Shown here: piece after piece, positions 11,401 through 19,826 of the stretch
How positions within the stretch are numbered: position 1 is the stretch's first letter
Layout: every line of letters starts with the position of its first letter
NCBI GenBank assembly: GCA_903935095.1
Contig: CAIZQH010000013.1
Location: 1 to 64,000 of the forward strand
Source of the DNA: an uncultured Flavobacteriales bacterium
Lineage (GTDB): Bacteria; Bacteroidota; Bacteroidia; Flavobacteriales_D; Crocinitomicaceae
Direction of reading: 5' to 3'
DNA length: 64,000 nucleotides
Translations under genes and position numbers: made by a program
Notes under the pieces: generated by a model
Databases searched by the model: none
Told to the model about the DNA's origin: nothing
Seen by the model: the letters and a program-made list of their open reading frames with translations, nothing else

Positions 11401-14400
11401 GTGTTGTTGCATTATTATTCCATAAGTATGATTGTGCAGCGTTTGCTGTCAATGTTACTGTACCACCGATACACACTGCAGTCGCTCCCGATGTTGAAAT
11501 CGTCGCCACTGGTGTTCCGGTTACAGAAACTGCCGCTGTTTGAGCGGAAGTACATCCGTTCGCACCTGTTGTTGTATAGGTAATTGTAGCTGCACCTGCA
11601 CCAGTTCCGACTCCAGAACCAGTTGTTGCATTTACATTGAGAACAGCTGAATTCGAACTTGACCAAACTCCATTTGAAACTGGATTGGATAAAGCAATGG
11701 TATTTCCTACACACAAGGCCGATGGACCTGCGATAGGTGCATTTGCAGGAACTGCAAGCACATTCACGGTAATCGGTGTTGAAGTAGCCGAACATCCATT
11801 TAAACTTGTTACCGTTACAGCATAGCTACCAGGCAAGGTTGCATTGATTGTTCCAGTCGTTGCCGATGAATTCGTCCAAACATAAGATGTTCCTGCAGAA
11901 GCTGCCAATGAAACAGATCCACCCGCACAGAAAGTTGTAGATCCTGAAGGAGTAATTGTTGCCACTGGCAATGGAAGGATGTTAACTGCCGTTGCTGTTG
12001 ATTGAGCTGAACAACCAAATACATTGGTAATCGTCACCGTGTACGATCCAGAAGCAGCCGTAGTAATACTCGGTGTAGTTGCACCATTTGACCATAAGTA
12101 GGTCAATGCACCCGTTGAGTTACTTGCACTTGCTGTTAAAGTCACACTTCCACCCTGACAAACCGTTGTTGGACCTGAAGCCGTAATTACCGTGTTTGGA
12201 ATTGGATTTGCTGCTACCGTAATCGCGTTCGAAGGAACACTGCTACAAGAAATACCGCTCAGTGGATAGAAATTCGTTACTACTAACGAGTAGTTTCCAG
12301 AAGTAGTAGCTGTGTATGAAGCTGCGGAACCAACCGCTGTTGTACCTTGACTCCATGCATAGTTTTGTGCAGCTGGCGTAGATGTCATCACTACACTTCC
12401 ACCATCACAGAACGAAGTAATCGTTTGATTCGCAATGGACACTACTGGCAATGGCTGAACCGTTACAAGCACTTGATCCGTTGTGGTACATCCCACCGGA
12501 GACGATACGGATAGCGTATAGTTTGTGGTGCTTGGCGGCGTAGCCGTTGGATTTAAGGTCGTCGTTGCAGACAATCCTGTTGATGGTGTCCAAAGGATAT
12601 TTGGTCCAGCACATCCCGCAGCAATACCATTCCATGTTCCTGATACCCATGGGAAGTAATTCGTTACCAAATTTGTACCTGCACCATTTGTAATGGAGAA
12701 ATATGTTTCTGTAGGAAAAGAAACTGCTGTAAATGTAACTTGAATCGCCTGACCATTGGTAACTGGGAATGTAAATGAGGATGGACCGAATCCATCTGCC
12801 AATGTAATATTAGATAATACAGGAACACCTCCAACATTCACCGTCACAGAACAACCATTCCATCCATCACCATATGTGTCACCTAATGTAATCGTATGAT
12901 TACAAGAAGAATTAAATACATAGGATCCTGACAAGTTGGTACTTACACCAGCACAGATGCTTACATCTGGACCAGCATTTACAACTGGGTATGGGTTCAC
13001 AATCACGGTAAACGGTTGACAAGCAGACCAAATAGTTCCATCAAATAAGCGTGCGTAATAGGTCGTTGTTGTAGAAGGTGTAACCGTTAAGGTTAAACCT
13101 GTTCCTACTTGACCCGTTGTTCCACAAGAACCAGAAAACCAATACACTGTCCCCGCAAAGGTCGAAGGCAACAATGAAGATAATGTAGCTGTTAATGTTG
13201 TCGAACTTCCAATACAAAGGTTTCCATTGGTTAATGTCGATGAAATAACTGGTGCTGGAGGTACACATGAAGTTGATAATGCAAACCCACTATTTTCAAA
13301 AAAGTCATCTGAGGTAAATTGAACGGTCAATGCTCCAGAAGTTGATGTCACTGGATTAACCGTAGCGTTTCCAGATGCATTGTATAGAGAGGTACCGGTT
13401 GTACCATTTCCATCGTATATGGAAAGAAAATCGTATCCAGACTCCGAATCTTGCGTTCCTTGTACCTGAACAACATAACCTGTCGTTGCAGGATTGATAA
13501 CGGTATACCCATTGCTATTCACTGCATAATTGGCATCAAAGCCTCCGTTGTCATATAAATAACCGTTACATGTTGTCATTGAATTTGAACCACTTGAAGG
13601 AACAGTAAAACAATCCGTATTGATTGGTACAAAGACAACCGTTGAGTAGGATGGATTCCCAGCACACGAAGTAATTGCTAAACGATACGAAGTAGAAACC
13701 GTTTGTAAGAATGTTGCTGTTAAGTTGATGTAACCCGGAGCGTTTATCCATGAAATTCCACCATCTGTTGATAACTGCCATTGGTATGCCAATCCAGCTG
13801 TTGGTCCCGTATAATTTGCTGAAACATTAAATAAATTTCCAGCACAAACGGAGCTAACTGAAGAACTAGCCACAACGCCTGTTGGCGCGGTAACACCGAG
13901 TATAGTCATGGTTGCCTGCGCAGATCCCGGTGCGTTTGCACAACCGGTCGTTTGATTCGTGTATGAAATGGAATAGGTAGTCGTTACCGGTGGTGCCACA
14001 TTCAAACTAAAGATATTTGTACCACTCGCTACAGTTGACGTTGATGTTCCAACTGTCGCTGTCCATACTGTTGTATAGTTGGTTGGAGGTGTGAATCTAT
14101 ACGCAAATGGATTTGTAATTGGATTCGTTGCAGAAGCAGTTGTTCCAGACGCATAGGCTAATACACCTATTGTTCCATTGCCATTATTAATACCCACTAG
14201 TTTGTTGCGATCTACATTCGTAGAGCTTGTAACATGAACCTCTATCGTACCAATTGTCTCATAAAAAATAACCTGAGCGGTACTGTATTTAGTGTCCGCA
14301 AATTCTTTCACAGCTGTATAACTTACAATGAACTTTCTGTTCGGTGCAATTCCTTGAGTCCAATACCTAATAGTTCCACCATCGACACCAGCTAAATTAT

Positions 14401-17400
14401 TGTCCATCGCAAGAACTGCAATCATATTAAATGGCTCCGCTGCACTTGGCAAGGTTGTAAACGTAAAATCAGCTACATTACCTGCGTTACCAACAAAAAC
14501 AGTTCCATTGGTACCAACTGAAACAGTGTTATATACTGTGCCAAAGAAATTAAATCCAAATCCGACAGGAATGTTCGACCAACCAGCATCATCTAAATCA
14601 CCAGCAAAGCCATAAGATAAATCAGGAGTCACATTCATTACTCCACCCGTTACTAAAACGCTCGCGTTCGAAGGTGCACTTAAAGGCGAGAATGGAATAG
14701 CAGTTGACGTAAAGTTACCACTCGTTAATCCAGAGTTAATAACTGCTGCAGTACCCGGACATACACCATTTGGCGCAGTCACTGTTGCAGTAGGTAAAGG
14801 ATATACCCCTAAAGAATAATAACCAACTGAAGCACAAGCTGCGTTTCCATTGTATGAATCGATCGAAACTTGGAAGTCTGCTGTCGCATTTACACTGACA
14901 TTTGCCGTTGCACCGTTCGGAACAAAGCTTGTCGTTGCGGCAGGAGTTAAACTCGCCCAACTAAAGGTAGCATTCGTCGCATTAGAAGTAGCTGTTAAAA
15001 CAGCTGCACTACCACTACCACAGAAATTAGAAATATTTGAGTTGATGTTCACAAATGGTAATCCAACAGCAATGGTTTGAACGTATGAACAACCATTCGC
15101 AGAACCCGTTACGGTATAAGTGGTTAAAGACAATGGATCAGCCGTAGATGTCACCATTTGACCAGTACCTGTAAAGGAAGCCGGAGTCCATGCATACGTT
15201 AATGCCGCATTGGAAGCTGTAATGGTTCTCGCACCAGCAAAGCCATCACACCAGATACCGCTATTTGCGGCAGAAAGGGTAAAGGTTTGTGTAGGTGTCA
15301 CCGTTAATATCACTGGAACAGAATAAACATCTGTCACACACGTTGATTTCATACGGAATTGTTTGTTGACAGATGCTGTTCCTGTCAAAGGAGAATAGGA
15401 TGAAGAAGACGTTCCTTCATTCACCCAGTTTGTTCCACCATCAATGGATGATTGCCATTGGAAAGTAAAGCCAGTACCCGTTGAAAGTCCACTTGCATTC
15501 ACCGTGTAAGGTAAACCAGTACACAAGGTCGTCGCAGCTAGGCCATTGATTGTTGCCGTTCCAGCTAGTAAAGGCGCTGCCGTTACAGTTGCAACACCAG
15601 CGGATGCAGAACAACCGTTATTGATGCCAATGTAACGCACCATGGTGTTATACGATCCTACAGGCGCTGAAACAGGATTGTCTGTTGTCCAAGTAGTACC
15701 ACCATCGATGGAGTACTCGTTAATGTTGTAATGAACATCTAAGTTGTCGATGTAATGACCTTGCCATTCACCACCCGTTCTGGCAGTGAAAGCATGTTTC
15801 CAGGTACTTTTGTCTTCTGTCAAGTAAGAAGCAGGAATTCCCGCATTGTTCAATACTTGGATTCCATTCAACCACAAAGACAAGAAAGCATTTCCACCAT
15901 TGGATGTAATTTTTATGGTTACGTGGGTTGTAGCTCCACCTCTCCATGAGGTGTTATTTGAATAATAGTATAGTCCTTCAGCAGGAGATAAGGTCGACGC
16001 AGGATTTACTCGCGGACAATTGTACATTAAGTAAATACCATTTAAGTTCACTCCATTATTGTATGCATCGAACGAAAGTTTCAATTTCGTACCTGATCCA
16101 TTTTCAGGATTGGTTGCACCTGGAGCTACGATTGTATTATCTAAAGCTGTTCCTGTTGGAATCGCTACTACATCGGGTCCATAACTATAACTAAGACCAT
16201 CGGCAGGGGCACCCGATCCAGGTGTGGTTATAAAGTCAAAGTCGATTTGGAAATCATTCGAAGCTAATCCCGTTTGATTCGGAATCACTACCCCTCCATT
16301 TCTCGAACCAACTGAGGATGTCAAACGCATTCTTCCATTACCATTATCATTCGCTGAAAAGTCATTTCCAGCACTGACGGTACCTGCAGGTAAGTTTGGA
16401 GTACTAAAGTCGCTAAAGAAAATAGTACCAGAACCTTGAACATTAAAGGTAATCAACCCATTGGCGCCACAATTGACAGGTGAAAGAACAGATGTCGTTG
16501 CGGTTGGAGGCGTATAAATCGAGATGTATTGAGACGTATTATCCGACCAACAACCTGCAGCGTCCTGAGCACGTACGTAATAGGTACCAATCGCTGTTGC
16601 TGTGTAAGCATTTGTTGCCGCATCAGCTGTTGAGAATCCAACAGGGTTTGTTCCTTGCCAGTAGTACGTAGTACCTGAAGGCGCTGCACCCATGGTTAAG
16701 GAAGCAGAAGGACAACTTGGGTTGTTGGCAATAATTGCCGTAGGAACGGTTACTATTGGAAATGAAGTGACTGTTATTGAAGTTGATGACGAAGACCAAA
16801 TATTGTACAGTGTATTAAGTGCACGCAAGAAATACGTACCGTTTGCATATACCACAAATGGATTGACTGCATTGGATGTGCTTGTACCCGTTGCCGTTGT
16901 TTGCCAGTAATACACCACATTTGTTGGTGCAGCTATGGAAGGTGTTAAAGAAACACCAGCGGCACAACTTACAAAAGCACTTTGGTTAATGGATGGAGTC
17001 ACAGGTGGTGGTAATACGGTTAGTTTGTAATCTTCGTATTCCGCCGAAGTAGAAGGACCACAAGAAGTCTGTGCTCCAAAATAACCATTTGCACACCTCA
17101 TTCGATAATCACCTGGTGTTTGACCAGCTGGTACATTTACAGTTATTGAGGCATTTGCCGTATATCCTGTTCCCAAAAATATAGCCTCACCAGCATCGGT
17201 AAAGTCAAAATCATTATTCCAATCAATCCATAAATGGAAGTAATCATCACCAAAATTAGAGTTCATATTTAAAGTAAAACTCAAACCTGGTAATTCCGAT
17301 ACACTTTGTGTGTTGTAAAAATTACCGAATCCACCGGCACTTAGTCCTGTAGCATTTGAGAAATTGGAAATTCCACCAGTTGTAGTAACATTGGTCAAGT

Positions 17401-19006
17401 GATAAGAAGACGTACTTGTTGGAACACAAGGACCTTGAGTAATTTGAATCGGCGTTGAATACCCAGGTGATCCAGCACAAGTAACCACACATTGGTACCA
17501 AGCCATCGCAGAAAAAGTTAACGAATAGGTTGCTGAGGTTGCACCAGTAATATTTGTCCATGGACCAGCTGCTGAACTTGCTGTTTGCCATTGGTATGAA
17601 ACACCCTGACCAATAGTGAAATTCTGCAATGACAAGATTGTTGATGAACCAACTGGTAATGAGGAAGCAGTTGCTAAGGTATTTCCTGGCGTTGGTGTTC
17701 CCTGACAAACTGCACAAGCACCTGTATATACTACTTGCATAGCAAAACCAGCTCCATTAAAAGATGGATCTGAGGTAAACTGAACTGTTAGGGGTGTACC
17801 TGCTGGACTTGAAAAAGGAGTAATGGTTCCACCAGATGAGTTACTGTAAGTATAAAGAAGAGTTCCACCTGTTCCAATTCCGCTGTAGATTCGCAAATAA
17901 TCCCAATTTGTCTCCAAGTAAGTAAACGAACCAGAAATGTTAATAACACCAGTACCTGAATTATCCAAAACAGTATATCCATTGCTGCTGCCTACATAAT
18001 TACCTGCAGATCCTCCATTATCATATAAGAGTGTACTTGTACCACAGGCAACAATGTTTGAACCTGAAGCTGGAACATTTTGAGAACCACATGAAACACC
18101 GTTAAAAGAAACAATATTTGAAGAGTTTGTTGCACCACCGCTAGAACATGTAGAAACAAGTTGATAAAATGTTTGACCAACTGCCCCAGTTACAGTTGAG
18201 GTCGATGTTGTCGCACCAGGAATTGCGGCATATGTTCCACCGAAAGTTGAAGAACTGAACCATTGATATGAAATTCCACCTCCAACAGACAAACCTGATG
18301 CTGACAATGTTGTTGTGGTTGGAGCGCAACCAGATGACAGTGATATACTCGCAGTTCCGGCATTTGGTGTTCCCGAACAATTTGAAACAGCCCCTTGTGA
18401 AACAACAACATCATCGAAATTAATGTAATAATCTCCTGTTTGCCAGAAACAATCCCACTTGATAAATACGTTTCCTACTGGAGGAGTAAAAGTATGGGTC
18501 CTTGTAATACAAGTTCCATTTTGGGTTTGGTTGGTTACATTGGCAAATGTTGTCCAAGGACCAGTTGCTGATGGGCCATATTGAACATTAAAATTTCCCC
18601 ATGGGTTTGTTCCAACCGTGTTTGCTGACCAATTGGCTACTTTATATTTGTAACTAAGTGTAATGGTTCCACCATTATTAGTGCCAGGTAAAATAGGTGA
18701 AACTAAAGTTCCCGTAGGCGCAGAACCAAACATGTTTCTTCGCATAGAAGCAGAGCCACAAGCTGTTGTTTGCGTAGTTCTTGTAATTGTTCCTGTCCAA
18801 CCTGTTGAATTCGCATTAAAATCCCAGGTTGTTGGTGTAATCTGACCCCATGATACATTCAAACCTGAAAAAAACAAGGATAAGAAGGTAAAGCAAGCCA
18901 GAAATATAGATTTCACTTGAATTTTGTTTTTGAAAACGTTTGTGAATGAAGTAAATAGATTCCACTCATTCATTTTTGCTTTCATAGGAGAATAAAATTG
19001 TTCCAT
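8489..19006 (-). CDS. Giant multidomain adhesin-like protein with T9SS type A sorting domain
   Basis: About 3505 aa, exported by Sec and then by T9SS to the cell surface or medium. I chose the ATG at 19006; the frame opens at a TTG at 19027, and ATGs at 18985 and 18973 are also possible. The signal peptide hydrophobic core ends in SWGQ. Counting from the 19027 opening codon, modules in order are: CUB-like about 312-435; GEVED domain about 545-665 (WIDWNNDFDF, EYEDYKL); a legume-lectin-like domain about 869-1102 (ADGLSYSYG, LSLWLNG); a nidogen-like module about 1432-1649; a second CUB-like domain about 1819-1921; then from about 2170 to 3400 some 16 Ig-like repeats. Thirteen repeats are of the FCQGGSV.L type and three of the BIG2-like GVWSSSN type. 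The last 75 residues (LYPNPTSESF...VARGIYYLRV) are a T9SS type A signal. The lectin module suggests glycan binding; the target is unknown. Confidence 0.93.
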   Translation of the reverse strand: MEQFYSPMKAKMNEWNLFTSFTNVFKNKIQVKSIFLACFTFLSLFFSGLNVSWGQITPTTWDFNANSTGWTGTITRTTQTTACGSASMRRNMFGSAPTGTLVSPILPGTNNGGTITLSYKYKVANWSANTVGTNPWGNFNVQYGPSATGPWTTFANVTNQTQNGTCITRTHTFTPPVGNVFIKWDCFWQTGDYYINFDDVVVSQGAVSNCSGTPNAGTASISLSSGCAPTTTTLSASGLSVGGGISYQWFSSSTFGGTYAAIPGATTSTSTVTGAVGQTFYQLVSTCSSGGATNSSNIVSFNGVSCGSQNVPASGSNIVACGTSTLLYDNGGSAGNYVGSSNGYTVLDNSGTGVINISGSFTYLETNWDYLRIYSGIGTGGTLLYTYSNSSGGTITPFSSPAGTPLTVQFTSDPSFNGAGFAMQVVYTGACAVCQGTPTPGNTLATASSLPVGSSTILSLQNFTIGQGVSYQWQTASSAAGPWTNITGATSATYSLTFSAMAWYQCVVTCAGSPGYSTPIQITQGPCVPTSTSSYHLTNVTTTGGISNFSNATGLSAGGFGNFYNTQSVSELPGLSFTLNMNSNFGDDYFHLWIDWNNDFDFTDAGEAIFLGTGYTANASITVNVPAGQTPGDYRMRCANGYFGAQTSCGPSTSAEYEDYKLTVLPPPVTPSINQSAFVSCAAGVSLTPSIAAPTNVVYYWQTTATGTSTSNAVNPFVVYANGTYFLRALNTLYNIWSSSSTSITVTSFPIVTVPTAIIANNPSCPSASLTMGAAPSGTTYYWQGTNPVGFSTADAATNAYTATAIGTYYVRAQDAAGCWSDNTSQYISIYTPPTATTSVLSPVNCGANGLITFNVQGSGTIFFSDFSTPNLPAGTVSAGNDFSANDNGNGRMRLTSSVGSRNGGVVIPNQTGLASNDFQIDFDFITTPGSGAPADGLSYSYGPDVVAIPTGTALDNTIVAPGATNPENGSGTKLKLSFDAYNNGVNLNGIYLMYNCPRVNPASTLSPAEGLYYYSNNTSWRGGATTHVTIKITSNGGNAFLSLWLNGIQVLNNAGIPASYLTEDKSTWKHAFTARTGGEWQGHYIDNLDVHYNINEYSIDGGTTWTTDNPVSAPVGSYNTMVRYIGINNGCSASAGVATVTAAPLLAGTATINGLAATTLCTGLPYTVNASGLSTGTGFTFQWQSSIDGGTNWVNEGTSSSSYSPLTGTASVNKQFRMKSTCVTDVYSVPVILTVTPTQTFTLSAANSGIWCDGFAGARTITASNAALTYAWTPASFTGTGQMVTSTADPLSLTTYTVTGSANGCSYVQTIAVGLPFVNINSNISNFCGSGSAAVLTATSNATNATFSWASLTPAATTSFVPNGATANVSVNATADFQVSIDSYNGNAACASVGYYSLGVYPLPTATVTAPNGVCPGTAAVINSGLTSGNFTSTAIPFSPLSAPSNASVLVTGGVMNVTPDLSYGFAGDLDDAGWSNIPVGFGFNFFGTVYNTVSVGTNGTVFVGNAGNVADFTFTTLPSAAEPFNMIAVLAMDNNLAGVDGGTIRYWTQGIAPNRKFIVSYTAVKEFADTKYSTAQVIFYETIGTIEVHVTSSTNVDRNKLVGINNGNGTIGVLAYASGTTASATNPITNPFAYRFTPPTNYTTVWTATVGTSTSTVASGTNIFSLNVAPPVTTTYSISYTNQTTGCANAPGSAQATMTILGVTAPTGVVASSSVSSVCAGNLFNVSANYTGPTAGLAYQWQLSTDGGISWINAPGYINLTATFLQTVSTSYRLAITSCAGNPSYSTVVFVPINTDCFTVPSSGSNSMTTCNGYLYDNGGFDANYAVNSNGYTVINPATTGYVVQVQGTQDSESGYDFLSIYDGNGTTGTSLYNASGNATVNPVTSTSGALTVQFTSDDFFENSGFALSTSCVPPAPVISSTLTNGNLCIGSSTTLTATLSSLLPSTFAGTVYWFSGSCGTTGQVGTGLTLTVTPSTTTTYYARLFDGTIWSACQPFTVIVNPYPVVNAGPDVSICAGVSTNLSGSYVFNSSCNHTITLGDTYGDGWNGCSVTVNVGGVPVLSNITLADGFGPSSFTFPVTNGQAIQVTFTAVSFPTETYFSITNGAGTNLVTNYFPWVSGTWNGIAAGCAGPNILWTPSTGLSATTTLNPTATPPSTTNYTLSVSSPVGCTTTDQVLVTVQPLPVVSIANQTITSFCDGGSVVMTSTPAAQNYAWSQGTTAVGSAASYTATTSGNYSLVVTNFYPLSGISCSSVPSNAITVAANPIPNTVITASGPTTVCQGGSVTLTASASNSTGALTYLWSNGATTPSITTAASGSYTVTITNVFGCSAQSTATAVNILPLPVATITPSGSTTFCAGGSVSLAASAGTSYVWTNSSATTGTINATLPGSYAVTVTSLNGCSATSTPITVNVLAVPANAPIAGPSALCVGNTIALSNPVSNGVWSSSNSAVLNVNATTGSGVGTGAGAATITYTTTGANGCTSAQTAAVSVTGTPVATISTSGATAVCIGGTVTLTANAAQSYLWNNNATTQSITVSNGGAYSVIISNGPGCSSAASAPTTVTINPLPIAAISANGSTVFCQGGSVNLTASGGTTYVWNNSGAGATGATLTANAAGSYSVTVTDANGCTATSNTVAVTVNALPTASITANGPTTFCQGGNVVLAAAGNGAISWTNNQNTPAITVASSGNFAYTITDANGCSSTSIPTTVTVTALPVVPAISGANSVCSGATTLFTNPTSGGAWSSSNTSIAAVDPLGSINGTGVGSATISYQLTANGCSATSTKVINVLANPVATISAVGSTSFCIGSNVTLVSSPGVTYAWSNGATTQNVTLNTGGPITVEVTGTNGCSTTSAPQTITVNPLPVLDPIAGASVVCAGSTGTLTNTTFGGTWSSANANVAVVNAVSGVVSGNTAGTANMTYAYTNANGCSASVSAPVVVQALPSTATTVAGSTAFCQGGSVTLTAPTSASYLWIPGGETTQSIAANASGSYAVQVSNGACSATSLATIVTVHALPAASISSASTTICQGSSVTLTAAPATSYAWSNGATTQSINVTSAGNYGVTVSNVYGCTNTSPLTAISVSALPASFISAAGPTTFCNGSSVVLSANTGNSYLWSNGATTQNITANTSGNYFVTITNTAGCSAASNEIEVITQQTFTSTATAVGPTAVCDGAFVTLVASPGTSYLWSNGATTQGINAGVNGNYSVTVTDALGCTSTSANIPVSILPVPNAAITASGATTFCQGGSVVLTGTGGNTYVWNSSTNGSSLTATQSGTYVVTAYAANGCSDAAEVVITVNQAPSATLILNGNNVLCPGESVVISAQPNNTYAWSNNATTQSITVTTPGTYSAVLTGLNGCSTTSNVVNVTAGAATSSTINANSNTSYTLNEVVYTESGTYTQILTNAAGCDSTITLNLTLTVGIEEGSLTGVTLYPNPTSESFTIKTSAPVYGAFSIYDAQGKLVFAGEMTGTETNVNISSVARGIYYLRVPELSEPLRVVKN

Positions 19007-19219
19007 AATGTATAAAAATTGGTACAAATAAAGTTTTGGTCGTTAAAACTACAAATTAAATCAGGGAAGAAAAAAAATGTTGAAAAATTATCCGGTCATT
19101 ATGAATAAAAATATGTTTTGAATGAGTATTAAGCTTGTTTCATCGAATATTTAAGGAATTATGAAAAAGATGTTAACAAGTCTCCCAAATTTGTTAATTT
19201 CGAATTAAAATGAAGCCGC

Positions 19220-19720
19220 GTGAAGAAAATTGGTTTACTCTCCGACACCCATGGATTTATTGATCCAAAAATCAAAAAACTCTTCGCGGATGTAGATGAA
19301 ATCTGGCATGCAGGGGATATTGGTACGCTGGAAGCCTTGGACGAATTGCGTACGTTTAAACCAACAAGAGCCGTTTGGGGGAACATCGATGATCACCTGA
19401 TTCGAAAAGACACCAAAGAGTTTTTGCGTTTTCAAGTCGAAGGGGTTTCGGTGCTCATGACTCACATCGCAGGTCGACCCGGGAAGTACGCGAAACCTGC
19501 GCTCGAAGAACTCTTGAAAAATGGCGCTCCTCAATTGTTTATTTGTGGACATTCACACATTACCCTCGTTCAAATGGACCAGAAATTCAATATGCTGTGG
19601 ATGAATCCTGGCGCCTGCGGCTACAAAGGCTTTCATCAGGTCAAAACCATGCTCCGTTTTTGCATCACCGATGAACGCATTCACGACCTCGAATTGATCG
19701 AACTAGGTCCAAGGGCTTGA
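19220..19720 (+). CDS. YfcE/MJ0936-family metallophosphoesterase
   Basis: 166 aa, the usual length of the family. The calcineurin-like metal ligands are in place: D9 and H11 (SDTHG), D33 (GD), N55 (GN), H82 (TH) and the GHSH motif with H111 and H113. The family hydrolyses phosphodiesters with two divalent metals in the cytoplasm; the natural substrate is generally uncertain. The start is a GTG at 19220: the ATG at 19210 is in another frame, and the first residues KKIGLLSDTHG fit the family N-terminus exactly. An inverted repeat TTAACAA-N11-TTGTTAA (19173-19197) and a weak -7 box (TAATTTCG, 19195-19202) lie just upstream. The gene is divergent from the giant adhesin gene. Confidence 0.92.
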   Translation: MKKIGLLSDTHGFIDPKIKKLFADVDEIWHAGDIGTLEALDELRTFKPTRAVWGNIDDHLIRKDTKEFLRFQVEGVSVLMTHIAGRPGKYAKPALEELLKNGAPQLFICGHSHITLVQMDQKFNMLWMNPGACGYKGFHQVKTMLRFCITDERIHDLELIELGPRA

Positions 19721-19775
19721 AAGCCTGATCTCAACGACTATATCCATTTAAATTCGGATTGAACATCCCGTAGAT

Positions 19776-19806
19776 TTTGTGCGACTTGGTTTTTTTTCTA
19801 CTTTCG
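19776..19806 (+). promoter_or_regulatory. Bacteroidota-type promoter for the PKD/T9SS gene
   Basis: TTTG (19776-19779), 19 bp, then TACTTTCG (19799-19806), one mismatch from the Bacteroidota consensus TTTG-N19-TAnnTTTG. It ends 20 bp before the ATG at 19827. Confidence 0.6.
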
Positions 19807-19826
19807 GTTAACCTAACTACTTCATT

